The notes beneath the pieces are model-generated. The model had not been told where the DNA came from, did no database searches, and worked only from the letters and a program-made list of their open reading frames with translations. 64,000 nucleotides of DNA. Origin: Grammothele lineata. Taxonomy: Eukaryota > Basidiomycota > Agaricomycetes > Polyporales > Polyporaceae. Shown here in pieces: positions 25,145-36,576 of this stretch (its first letter is position 1; the number at the start of each line of letters is the position of its first letter). The DNA is taken from NCBI GenBank assembly GCA_002150815.3, contig NDFF03000093.1, positions 62,001 to 126,000 of the forward strand. Direction: 5' to 3'. Position numbers and translations under genes: made by a program.

Positions 25145-28100
25145 TCACAGAGGCCCATCCTTTGACCAGAACTCCAAATACTTGACCGCATCAGAAGGAT
25201 CGAGGGGGCGCATCCGAGAGAGCGATGGTGCACACCGCGCCGCCTTCTCTGTGCTCAGTCGTGGACTGGAACCCTCCGCGCGGAAGAATGCGAGCAACGA
25301 CTGTGCCTCTGCGTGCGCGGCGAACTCACTCTTGACCCGCGCGAGCCAATCAGACAACGGTACGAGTGGCAGGTTGAGGCGTAGGGCTATTGTGCGGTAG
25401 ATCGTGTCCCGCGGGACCGGCCGCGTGGAGACGAGGTGGAGGACGGGCTCGTTGGCAAAAGCCATTTCTTGTAGCGCGGTCGTCGCGACGTCGATTGGGA
25501 CCCAGTCCAGATCCTGCGTCGCGTGATACATCAATGCGTACTCGTCTGAAAGCTCGCTCTCGAAACGCACCTTTTCAGGCAATGGAAGACTTCCCACCAA
25601 GCGACTGCTGAACCGGACGAGAGAGCCCATCCACTCAGAGGAGCCCCACGCCCCGGTCTGCTGGTTACCGCACAATCTACCGACGCGCACAACGACTGCC
25701 TTGAGAGTCGTCTCGTCTGTGGCGCGGCGAATGAGTTCCTCGGCGACCCATTTACTCTGGGAATATCCCGTAACGAGCGCGAGCTCGGGAGCAGTGCCTA
25801 GGCTCTCGGGGATGGGCTCGTTGGTAGGGCGATCTACTGAGATGTTAGCATCGTGAATTTAAGAAATGATCATTGAGATCACGCACTATGCAAAAGCGAG
25901 ATCGAGCTGACGAACAGCACGCGAGGCCCGCCCGGGATGGAAGAGTTGAGTGCGAGGTCGAGGATATTTCGTGTGCCAGCGATGAGAGACTCGAAGGATG
26001 CCAGTGTTGCATTGAAGTCGACGCGCCACCCTGACGACCGTGTTGTCAGCCGACGCTACTGCATCTGGGCGCTGGAAGCGAGCACTAACCGTTGTGAATG
26101 ATCTGTGTGACACCAGTCCTGATCTGACGAAGCGATGTTCAGTGTACAGAGAGCCTCAGCGAAGGAAGCAACTGACCTCTTCATAAACTTCTCCAGCCAA
26201 TCCCAGTTTGGGTTGCGAGAGGTCGGAAACATACAACGAAAGCTTCCCACCCGACAGCAACCCCTCGTCCAACCCCCACGTTTTGAACGCCTCCCTCGAA
26301 AGCGCCGGAAGAGAGCTCCCGGAGTTTGCCATCTTATGATTCAGCGCGTACACGTGCGCCACATCGGGGCGCGCGAGGAGCTGCGCGAGCAGATGCGAAC
26401 CGAACCAGCCCGTCGTGCCCGTGACGAGCACTGTCTCGGCCTGGCTCCCGTTCGTGTGCTGGTGGGCGATGGCGACGGGGAACCTGCGCTTGAAGCCAAC
26501 GCTGTACCTGTCGGCGAGGGCGCGCATCAGCTCGATGCTCCGTGAGGAGTCGAGGTCTGCGTGGTCGGCACTGGACGTAAGAGTGGAGATGTAGGACGCG
26601 AGGGAGGCGATTGTTGGGTGGGTGTAGACGAAGTCGGCGGGAATAGTGTGTACGCTCAGGGTGGACGACGAGCGTACTGAGTAGAAGATGGTGTTGCGGA
26701 TCTGTGTTGCTTGCAAACTGGGTTTGTCGCAGTCAGTAAAGAGCACCAACGAAGCAGCTATACTAAGCTTCACCTATCACATCCGGCTTGGAAGAGATTG
26801 GCCTCATCGCTGAGCTCTGGGTCCTTCATGGTCTTTTGAATGATTCCGCGAACATAGGCTAGTGTGGGCGCAGAGGAGAACGTCCGCGGTGGAGGAATAT
26901 CGGTGTGCGCCGACTGTGCTACGCGCGTGTACAGTGCTTCGATGTCGCTAGCGTAAAGCACAAGGCTTGCGTGCCGGCGAGGCGTGCCCTTTGGAGTGAA
27001 CTCGAGTGGTTTAGTCGGGTCGCTAACGATGATCATCTCTTTGAATACACGCGCGTGCGCAGGTCCGAACGCGTTCATCTTCTCAACGGTCGGCCTACCA
27101 AACCAAGGTCGCGATGAGCCCTAGTCTTCGATGTACCAGACAGAAAATCGTACCAGATTTTCGTGCGGAATGCGGAGAGCTTTGCCTCGTCTCGCGGGTC
27201 AAATTGCTCGACGGGCTGAATCAGTAGTCCGTGCTGTAGACGCCCGTTGCCAAACATCAGCGCAGAGTAGATGTTGGGATCTTGCGCGAGGATAGCCTCT
27301 AGAAACGCAGTTGATCAGAGTACTGGAGGACCGTGCTGGAAGAAGCTTACCGAGTGGAACCGGGTTTGTGTTCTCGCCAGTCGAGAGCGATAGCTGATCG
27401 TCCTTGCGTCCGAATACGCGGAAAAGATGGGGCTTGGTCGGGTGCCGCTCGAAGAGGTCGCTCGTCGCAAAAGCTAGCTGATAGTCGAAGGTCTTGTTGT
27501 ACATGCTTGGCGAGAACGTTGATGAATCCTGGGAACGAGTCTATGGGCACAGCACCATGTTGTGAGCGGCAGGTACGTACAAAGACAACAGGCTCGAAGA
27601 TTCCCGACATGCCCTCCTGCGGTACCAGCCACACGTCGATATGTGGCGAGATGCTGAAGTACTCCCAGTCTGAAAGATCCAATTTGGCGGGGTCCGGCAT
27701 CGCGCGGGTGAGCGCCCCAATCTCCGTTCTGACAAGCGTACAGTTGGCTCAGTATCGCCAGCGAAACGTCAATGTACAAGATAACCCACGTTCCAAAGAG
27801 AGGAGTAAACCTCAGACCTTCCGCAGCAAGGCGATCTCCAAGCTGACGGCTGATCGGGCCCCCACAGTATGTCTGCATGGTTGGCTGAGAAGTTGAAGAT
27901 CACATGGACGAAAAATGACGCACCACCATTCGTAGGCTCTTGAGCTTCTCTAGATGATCTTCATCGCGTGCCCACGCTTCCACATAGGATGGATAACAGA
28001 AGATCATCTCGGATCGCGTGGCGATGATTGAGTCCATGAACGCGTCGGGTGTGGGCACTACAGGCGGGTTGTTCGGTTTGAACATGGCTAGGACAACCCC

Positions 28101-29238
28101 TGTGTATATCTGCGTTATAGACATATGCTGATCAGTCGAATGGACGACATGTGTACGGATGGCTCCAATTTGCACACACCGACCAGTTCATCAAGAGGCT
28201 GCCCATCCCATCTATTAAGGGCAATGAGAAATGAATCACATGGCGCAGAGACCCACAATCACATACGATACATGGGGTTTGTTTGTACGCCCAGACGTAC
28301 GCCGCACATATCAATTTCGCCGTAATCTAGTTTCCAGTAGTATTAGACGTGATTGCACGGTTTTGAGGACAGTATGAACATACAAAAGAATGTCCCCCAC
28401 TTCTTGAACGTCTTATCCAAGAATTTGATTGGCTTCGGGAAGGCGTTCGACCCTGCAAAGCATTGAGCGTTGGCAAGTGCGGATTCGCAGAAGCGCTAGA
28501 CACTTCGCCACGCACCCGAAGAGTGAACAATGATACACGCTTTGTCCTCGCTGACCTTTCCCATCGGCACCAATGCATCATCGCCTGCCCCGCCATACAG
28601 GTCTTCGAACACCGGCATGGGAAGGATCTCAAAATCGAGCCCATCCTTCGCGAGTATCGTGTTTGCCTCGCGCGCAAGCTGCTGATTAGCTGCATCGCTG
28701 CTCACGTACAGCTTCCGAATGCCCGTCCTTGAGACAAGATGCGCAACCGCTAACGCTGAGCTCCGGGTTGAAATAGGGGCGGGTGTTACTGCCAGGTACA
28801 TCAGGCCGACGAGGACGGTGTAGAACGTAATAGAATCTGTGCGTGCGCGGGATGATCTGGTAAGCAAGCTAATAATGAGGACCGCAGTCCACGCGTACCC
28901 GTGTTAGCGAGGATACCAACGACTGGATAGTCCGGGTCGGCATCCTCAGCATACGCGGCCTCGAAGGCATCCGTCAGAGCTCGAAGGTGCGGATAAGACA
29001 GAGTGGCCGCCTTGCGTATTGCACGGTAAACCTCTGGAAAGCAGATGGAATGCTCTCGCTTGTCCTCATCAACGTACACGAAGACCGGGTGGTCCGGACT
29101 GTTCTCGGCATGATACTGGAAGAGCTCAGGGATGGTCAATGATGTATCTAGCGCCGGCGCTTTGAACGTTTTGCTGGTGGAACCTTGCGGAGTTCGTACT
29201 CGGGCGTCATAGAAGCCTAGAGCGCCCTTGAGAGACAT
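25145..29238 (-). CDS. A-T-R adenylate-forming reductase (NRPS-like), paralogue 3
   Basis: Multi-exon gene starting MSLKGALGFYDARV at 29238 and ending FWSKDGPL-stop at 25145. Adenylation domain: IIVHSSG/STAFP split by an intron, then TYCGGPISRQLGDRLAAEGL and LFGTTEIGAL. These differ from the IYAGAPMNKQIGD and FYGSTE of the other two paralogues, so the acyl-binding pocket has probably diverged. Thiolation domain: FQAGCD followed after an intron by SLQATQIRN, serine present. Reductase domain: VTGTTGWFGSHLLAQLLARP (about 26430), in which the usual R-L after TTG is W-F, and the YxxxK region at about 25770. Each domain is complete and no frame break was found. Same predicted activity class; the substrate may differ. 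Confidence 0.86.
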
Positions 29239-30202
29239 GAAGAGGAGTAGATCGAGCTGATCTCAGAGCCAGGGGGATGTGGAGGAAAGTGGGGGAACCA
29301 ACAGAAGCACTGTCGAAGTTCGCGGGATGCTTATATCCGGACGGCCTGATCTGGGCATGCTAATCAGCCGCTGAGATTCTGGGGACACGAGGATGTCGGC
29401 AGCGACGCTTCAAGTGGGCTTGCGAGAGCGGGCGCACGCGTCGTCGTGCGCTGGAGTGAGAAGTTACGGCATTGATCGGAGAGAAGCAGGGTCGAGCGCG
29501 CGCGCGAAGCAAACGCGCAATGATGCAGAAGGCGATTCAGGAACGGGTGGGCTGTAGGCCAGAAGACGCAACGTATCTGCATGCAGATAGTCTGTGTGAG
29601 CAAGATAGAGCGTCAGAGAAACCAGCTACTTCAATACCGATGGCGAGCACTGTACCGTTGGAGGCAAGCTTGACTCAACAATGTTCATCCTCCGCAACGT
29701 TTGAAAAACGCAGTAGTTTCAGAGCGTGCTCGTTCGCGGGCATGTTGGTAGCACCTCTGTTTTGACTCGCGGTGTAGGGATTTGAAGGAAGAGCATGCGA
29801 GTGTCGCAGCATCCACGAAGACCAGGCTGGAGAACGAATAAAAGGAAGACGTCGAAGACGATTTAACAAGAACGGCGCCTATCAAGAATGGACCGAAGAT
29901 TTCCGATTTAGTCGGTTATCACGTGAAAATGACTTTAACGTTCTCCTTCAACAATGCCGCGTCTTTTTTTTTCCATCGAATAGGTGTATTTTATCCCTTC
30001 TTCCGTGTACAGGGACCCGCGGCGAAGTCAAGGGCGGGCGGGGCGCTAGGCCCGTACGCTACTAGTACGTACATAAATATCGTAGAGACGTGGTAGATCG
30101 AAACATCGCATGGAAAGCGATGCACTGTCTGGGGCAGCCCGGAAGCGGGGAAAGGGAAGGGATTAAGAGTGGACGACGTAAAGCAAAGTTGTATCTAGAG
30201 GG
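29239..30202. other. AFR-3 promoter and flank of the retroelement relic
   Basis: About 960 bp. It includes the AFR-3 TATA-like box at 29331-29335. No gene is recognised; short frames near 29472-29885 on both strands show no domain. A poly-T tract is present near 29960. Confidence 0.5.
29331..29335 (-). promoter_or_regulatory. TATA-like box of AFR-3
   Basis: On the minus strand the sequence reads GATATAAGCA, with TATAA about 93-97 bp upstream of the ATG at 29238. The spacing resembles the AFR-1 promoter. Confidence 0.4.
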
Positions 30203-30672
30203 TCAGTCACAGGGGAGAACTGTCATAGTGCAACTCATCGTGGGGTGCATGCCAGGGAGAATGAAAGGCCGCCGCAACGCACTCTCAGGAAGGGGGCGGT
30301 CCCCGAACGTGAACGCGCCGGGATTGTCCGCCAGGAATTTGATGATGATGGGGAAGGGATCGAGCTCGCGCAGAAGCGTCTCCCAGTCCGTAGCCTGGAA
30401 GCGCCGCTGGCACCATTCGCAGTCGAAGAGGATATGGTTCCGGGTGTGGGCCCACGCGTTGTGTGTACTCCTCCCCAATCCCCACGGCCGCCGCCGCCTC
30501 GTGTCGGTTGATGGCATAGCACCAACACGCCGCGTGCTCCTCGTTGTGTAGGACGCGTCGGGCGTAGTCCCCAGTAGGCGCGTGCGCGGTGAGGCAACGG
30601 ATCGCGCGCGCGGTGAGGGACGCACTGTGGCCGACTTGCTTGATGGGGATGCGCCTCCCAACAATGCCGCAT
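30203..30672 (-). mobile_element. Degenerate C-terminal fragment of a LINE-type retroelement polyprotein
   Basis: On the minus strand one frame reads ARAIRCLTAHAPTGDYARR then HNEEHAACWC, and a second frame reads HTRNHILFDCEWCQRRFQ followed by FLADNPGAFTF. This order (R..LTGHAPxGxY, then a Cys-containing knuckle, then HILxxCxxxxRxR and a FLxxNPxAFTF tail) is what I recall from the end of fungal non-LTR reverse-transcriptase/RNase H polyproteins. The two halves lie in different frames, so at least one frameshift has occurred around 30440-30540. No reverse-transcriptase domain is nearby, so it is an isolated relic. The family assignment rests on motif memory. Confidence 0.5.
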
Positions 30673-31451
30673 CGGCGTTGACGTTGAGTACTTAAGCTAC
30701 TAGTACTAGGTACTGACGCCGGAATTTTCAGCTACAAGGATGCCCAAGTGGCATCACGCCTGCAACTAATATACCGGCGGGCGATTCAGGTGTGCGTTTA
30801 ACCCTTACTACAGAGCTCCAATGCATTTGGTGCTGGGCAACCGCGCGAGCTCTGGCAATAGCGGCGTTTGCGGACGCGCTGTGGTCGAATCTCGCTGAAT
30901 TCTAGGAACACGTCAGCCCATGAACTTGCGCTTAGTAGAGAAGGTCGCGAAGAGGGAAGGTGGCGAGGATGATACGTCGCATGGCACGGATCACTCGAAG
31001 AAGATCGCATTGAGACGTATGGGAGCCGGAAACGCACACTCGACGACGAAGATAACGTGCGCATGGATTTCAAGAGACTCAACGTGCACGGGGAACGCAA
31101 GACTCGAGCGGGGGCGTGGATGACCACTCCGTTGTTGCGTCTAGATCGGATTGCGGGGAGAGGCAAATGAGCAGAAAGAGCGGAGTACTTCGTACCGTTT
31201 CAACAAGGAAAGGTTCTCTCGAGTCGGGTTCAACAAGTTTCGCAGCCGGAGTCGGAAGTAAAGCTGTGTTATCGCCTTTGAGCGCCGATTCAACTCCAAA
31301 GACATACGTAGTAGAGTATTTAGAAGTCCGAAAGGGCACTCCTGATTAGCGTCATCTCGATCATCATCTGCGAGTCTGCGACGAACATGCTCCCTTTGTC
31401 ATAGCCAGTGGCTTGCACCTGCCACGTCTTCCGCCGTTCACTCACGCAAAT
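30673..31451. other. Intergenic region before the F-box relic
   Basis: About 780 bp without a recognisable gene. Short frames at 30798-31166 (-) and 31116-31349 (+) show no motif or splice partner. Direct repeats of CTACTAGTAC type near 30700 are the only local structure noticed. Confidence 0.45.
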
Positions 31452-33136
31452 ATGTCTCAAGGCCCTCATCCTGCTCTTTTATGTGAAGATATCCTCCACG
31501 TGATCTTCACAATTATTGGCGAGGACAATCAGTATGGGCAATGGACTCGGAGGTGTGCTCGCGTGGCATCCGTTTGTCGCGCGTTCTCAGAACCTGCGTC
31601 ACGCGGGCCGCGTTGTCTGGAAGGAGTTGCACTCACTCGCTCCTCTTTGGAATATCTTACTACCAACGCGGACCCGTTTCAAATTCCTTGCAAAATAGGT
31701 GAATGATCCTCCTGATATCATGATTCTGCTTCCATTCGAACCCTGTACTGACTCCGCCGCGACGCGCTTAGGCCCTGCAGTGCAAACTCTACGAAGATGC
31801 CTTCGTCTGGGAGCGTTTCCTTCGTTGTGCTAGCAGGATTCACAGTTTGCGCATGGGCAAGTCCGCCGTTCAAAAAACGGATGCGCAGCTCATCCATGTC
31901 CTACTCACTCGTAATGACGGACGTCCATTCCTGTCTTCTCTTCAAGTGCTCCATTTGAGCTACACAGCGCTCACGATATCCCTCATTCCTCATCTCTCTT
32001 CAGACATCCTTCGAGAATTTTCCCTCGTTGACACCCGGGAACGCAAAGGAATGGTGGATCTATTAGTCCGTCAGGGTGTCGCGATGGCATCGGCCTTGTT
32101 TTCCGTACACAGCCTCGTCATACGAATCTCAAGGCCTTCGTTCGTCTCAGCGGTCAATTTGGCGACCATCCTTACGGATCTCCGAGATCTCACAATCACA
32201 GTCGCGCCCACTTCTGCAGCCGCGCCCATTCCTGAGGCCTGTGGTGCGGATCCACGTTTCATCAGCTCTCTCTGCACACTTCCCCACCTCCAGCGCCTCG
32301 TAGTCAATGTGGAAGATTTTGCGTCTTTCTCCAGTACTATTGGCACATTCCGGACGCTTAGGAGCTTGCATTGCGTAGGAACCCCTGAGGATCTGCTCGG
32401 GCTCGTGAGGACGATCGTTGCGCCGCTCCTAACAGAGATAACCACGACGTTTACCGGTCGCGGACCACTGCCGCACTGCACGCAATGCTTGCAGAACCTC
32501 CAAACATCCTTCCCGAACCTCCGCCAACTATCCATAGTAGTGCACATGTTCTACTTCCCGCGCATGGCAACGCCTCTACACCAGATCCTCCACCCCTGCT
32601 TTTCGATGACTCGCCTCCAGGTTCTCCGTTGCCAAGACATCACCTGGCACGGTGCCGTCACCGTATCGGACGTCGGATTCAAAGAAATCGTCCAGAACCT
32701 CCCCAGCAGCCTCCGCAGCCTGTCACTCGAACTCCGTAGGCCGTGGCCGCCACTCTTCAGCGTCGCACTCGTGCACGTCGCGCGGCACTGTCCCCTCCTC
32801 GAGGTCCTCGAGATCGACCACTTCGACATGGACTCCGACCGTATGATGCCGTGGTACCGCGTGCCCGCAGGCCCTCTCTCGCCGCGTGGTAGTCCTCTTC
32901 TCAAGGAATTGCGGTGCAAGTGGGATTGGATACCAGGCGTCCACGTGAACCCGGAGAGGGTAGCGTACTTTGTGAACGCGCTGTTCCCGCACCTGGATCT
33001 TGAACGTTGCAAGACTAGCTTGGGTTTCTATGGCTGGCGCTGCACAGAGCGTTCTGGATGGGATGAGGCTTTGAAGGAGATCCCGCACATCCGGAGACGG
33101 CAGGCGCAGCTCTTGAACCGCCGATGGCGCATGTAG
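31452..33136 (+). pseudogene. F-box/LRR-like gene with a disrupted 5' exon
   Basis: Exon 1 (31452..31698) has the F-box-like start LLCEDILHVIFTIIGED and VCRAFSEPASR, then the frame is lost. Removing seven bases (GGGCCGC, about 31605-31611) would restore RVVWKELHSLAPLW, which matches RVVWRTLRSFKPLW in the gene at 59716. In that restored frame the last codon before the intron is TAG (31696-31698). After the intron 31699..31771, exon 2 (31772..33136) is a clean 454-codon frame starting ALQCKLYEDAFVWERFLRCASRI, with leucine-rich segments and the family-typical NALFPHLDLERC near the end. Either this is a recent pseudogene, or translation starts downstream and gives a protein without an F-box. In the family, such proteins are presumed SCF-type adaptors with variable LRR regions. 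Confidence 0.65.
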
Positions 33137-33798
33137 ACATTGGAGCAGAGATCTGGAAGAGTTGGAATTCCATACCGTTTTGAATCCCTGAAGAGCGAGT
33201 CTTTCATTCACGTAGGACGTCCTGCTGCCACCATTCCTGTGTGGCCTCACTGGCAATCAAGCTCGCGTCGCCTTGAGCCACCACGAGCCGGTGCACCAAG
33301 CTTTCGTTCTCCGTCACCCCGTTCCGAACGAACAAGACTAGCTTGACGATTTGCCCGCCGGAATGAACGCGAAGCGCATCCCACCAGCGAAGACAGCTCA
33401 TTGACACCAGCTTGAGGTGATTGAGGGCGCGGGACCGCACGCGTCTCATGCTCGAAAATGCCAAGGTACATATTATCCTACAAATCGGAAGATACGGTAC
33501 AGCGTTCGCAAAAAGATCAGATATCGGAGGGAGAGAGGATGTGTGTATGTGTGTATGTGTATGCGCGTGAAGCAGGGGCCGGACGATGACGGGTGACGGG
33601 TGACAACAATGGGACAATAGGCAAGAGACGGAAGGAAGACAGGCAAGAGACAGGCAAGAGACGAGAGACGAGCGGACAACCAGGCAGACTTCCATCCATC
33701 CATGATCCAAGAACGCGCGCGACGCGACGGGCCATCCGGAAGGGGAACATCATCATCTAGTGCAGTCTAACCAGAGAAAGGCACAGGACGCTCAGCCC
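33137..33798. other. Intergenic region with simple repeats
   Basis: Between the F-box relic (+) and the acyl-CoA synthetase (-), which converge. GTGTATGT-type alternation occurs at about 33541-33565, and an imperfect GACAGGCAAGAGA / GACGAGA array at about 33630-33675. The open frames over this part are repeat-driven and not credited as genes. Confidence 0.55.
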
Positions 33799-36487
33799 TC
33801 AGTCCTCGATCCTGTACACCTCCTACAACAAACGGTCCCGGTCAGTGGCAACCTTGGAAGAAACACCCAACGACGCAAACGCACCTTGATCTCCTTCTCA
33901 AACGCCTCCGCGACCTTCTTCCTCTGCACCTTCTGCGCCGCCGTCACCAGCCCGCTCTCGGGCGTCCACTCCTCCGACGTGAGCACTACCGTCTGCAACA
34001 GCTCCAGCGGCTTGAACCCGTTCTTCTTCCCCACCGCGTTGCACTCCTTCAAGACTAGGTCTGCCACGGCGCGATTCTTACAGAGGTCGTGGAGGGGCAG
34101 GGACGCGTCGAGCCCGGGCTTGCCCTCGAGGGCGTGCACGAGGTGTTGCGGGTGCGGGATGATGATCGCCATGGGCTGTTTGGCGGCGGGGTTGGCGTGC
34201 ACGCAGATGTTGGAGACGAGGTTGCAGGATTTGTAGATGGATTCGAGGCGTTCGAGGGCGATGTACTATGGGGAGGGAGGGGAAGGGTCAGGAAGGAGTC
34301 ATAAAAGAGTCGAGAACGGAAGACGTGCCTCTCCACCCTGAAGCTTCACCAAGTTCTTGATCCTACGTGCCCAAACCCACGTCAGTCTCCCACCCTCCCA
34401 CACACACACCCTCCACCAAAACTCACCGATCAATCAAACTCAACGTCCCATCCGCATTCCACTGCCCCACATCCCCCGTCCTCAAGAACCCGTCCTTCGT
34501 AAAGATCGTCTCGTCCTCGTTCAAATCCGGGCGCTTGAAGTACCCCTTGGTGACCGACGGCCCGCGGATGCACACCTCGCCCTGGGGCGGGTCGTTCGTC
34601 GCCTTGTAGCCCGCGTCGGGCACGTCGAGTAGCCGGATCTCGATCGAGGGCACGGGCAGCCCGACGGCGTTGTATTGCATGAACTCGGGAGGGAGGATGG
34701 CGCACATGCCGCAGGATTCGGTCATGCCGTAGCCTGCGCGCGTGTATGGTGCGTGAGCGTCCACAGGGAAGGGGAGATAGACGGGCGGGACGCACCTTGG
34801 AGAACCGTAACGAGCGCAACAGACAAGAACTCCTGCGTCTCCGCGCTGAGCGCCGCGCCACCCGAGAGCGCAAGCCGGAGCTTCCCACCCGTCGCCGCGC
34901 GAATCTGGTTGAACACGGCCATATCCGCGACCTGCGCGAGCCCAGGCACGCCCGCCTTCTTGACCGAGTACGCCCCATTGAAGACGCTCTTGCGGAGCGT
35001 GCCCGAGCCGCGGATGCGCGCCATGATCCCCTTGCGGATCATCTCCCACACCTGGGGGACCCCGATCATGATCGAGGGCTTGAACGCGCGGATGTCGCCC
35101 ACGCACTTGCGCACGGAGGCGTCGGTGAGCGTCTTGACGCGGCCGTAGCCGAAGGTCATGCCGACGAAGAAGAGGCAGAGCTCGACGACGAACTCGAGGA
35201 TGTGCGAGAGCGGGAGGTAGGCGATGTACGTGTCGTCGACGCGGAGGTGGTGCCCGAGGAGGGTGCGGACCGCGCCGAGGGACGCGATGAGGTTGCTGTG
35301 GGTGATGACGACGCCCTTCGGGGGCCCGGTCGTGCCGCTGGTGTACATGATACATGAGACGTCCTCGGGCTTGGGCGCGCGGTCCTTGAGCTGGTCGAGG
35401 GTGGTGCCCTTGCCGAGCTGGCGGAGCTCGTCGATGGAAATCACCTGCATGTTTTCGCGTGCGGACTTGATCTTGTCGACGAGCTCCTGCTTGGGCTTGC
35501 CGTCGTAGACGACGAGGCGTAGTGAGGGGACGTTCGCGGCGACGTTCGCGACGACGGTCAAGAGCTCGGCGTTGGTGAACATGCCGACACATTCTGGCTC
35601 GTTGAGCGAGTGCTGCAGGCCAGACTCGCCGAGGGTATCGTATGCGGTCGCAATGGCAGTGCCGATGTAATTGCACCCAAAAGAGATGAGTTGCCAGTTA
35701 GGGCTGTCGGGGAAGCGTAAGCGTATGTGGGTTTGACGCGCTGAAACCGGCGGAGAACCAGCGCAGCTTAACTGCTGGGCGCGCTGGGCAGCAGGCCGCG
35801 CAAGAGCAACGGGGCCCAAGAAGGGATAGTGCGGGGCGCAGTGCGTCACAAGCCTATGACGCCCGACGTTGCGCGGTTGTGGCGCGCCGAGAGGAGGCGC
35901 ATGCCCATGTCGCCCGACCCCGTGGGGAGCACGTCCCCCAACGAGTTTGCGCGACGACGGCCGCGCAGACGACCAAGGAGCCCCTCCGCCGCGCCCTGCC
36001 CGTTCCCAGCCTCTGTGCTGCCCGACACCCGCCCGGCCAGCGCACGCGCCAAAGGAGGGATGACGTACCTGGTAGCCGCATACACGTTGAAGATGTCCGT
36101 CTTCTTCACGTCGAGCTTGAGCAGACCTCCAGCAATCTCCCGCGCAGCCTCCTGGACCTGGAGGAAGGACATGTAGGTGTAGTCGCTGAGGTGGAAGTAC
36201 TTCCACGTCTTGACCTCGGTGACCTCCTTGCCGCCGACGTTCTTCTTCACCTCCTTCTTCTCCTCGATGATGTCGATGACGTCGCGCCATCCGTACGAGT
36301 CCTTGGTGCCGTGTGTGCGGGCGGCGTACTCGAGGACGTCGCAGACGGTGTCAATGCCGTCGAGCGGGTGGGTGACGAGCGCGTCTTTGGTCATGCGCAG
36401 GCGGCGGAGGGGCGCATGGCCTTCCGAGGCGTCGCCGACCTCGACTGAGCCGGGAAAGCCAAAGATGCTCTTGCTTGCTGCCGACAT
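33799..36487 (-). CDS. Long-chain fatty acid-CoA ligase (FAA1/FAA4-like)
   Basis: Six exons, complement(33799..33822, 33885..34265, 34329..34362, 34427..34733, 34796..35703, 36069..36487), summing in frame to 690 residues, the usual size for fungal long-chain acyl-CoA synthetases. The AMP-binding P-loop IMYTSGTTGPPKG is at about residues 258-270, with LPLSHILEFVVE after it. The A5 motif YGMTESCGMC is made by splicing at 34734-34795. FLRTGDVGQWNADGTLSLID and IKNLVKLQGGEYIALERLES (FACS signature and hinge) follow. The reaction is ATP-dependent activation of fatty acid to acyl-CoA. There is no obvious signal peptide; homologues work at ER, lipid-droplet or peroxisomal membranes. Two oddities: a 365-nt first intron and a GC-AG intron at 34266-34328. 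Long antisense frames over this gene are GC artefacts. Confidence 0.93.
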
Positions 36488-36499
36488 GATGTAGTGTCA

Positions 36500-36576
36500 G
36501 AGAGGCAGCGAGAGAGGCGAGAGTGAAGGAGGGGAGAAAGGGAGGGAAGGAGGAGAGAGAGAGGGCGCGGAAGGGG
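36500..36576. repeat. Polypurine tract in the acyl-CoA synthetase promoter
   Basis: About 75 bases are almost entirely A and G on the + strand (pyrimidines on the gene's sense strand), starting about 13 bp upstream of the ATG at 36487. It is probably the CT-rich 5' leader or core promoter of the gene. Confidence 0.7.

Noticed and set aside
33473..33756. Open frames on the minus strand around the simple repeats
   Set aside because: They are produced by GTGT/TATG and GACAGGCAAGAGA-type repeats and have no domain.
34423..35676. 417-codon open frame on the minus strand
   Set aside because: It overlaps the acyl-CoA synthetase exon in another frame of the same strand and is His/Arg/Pro-rich; a by-product of GC-rich codons. 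The in-frame AMP-binding motifs lie in the other frame.
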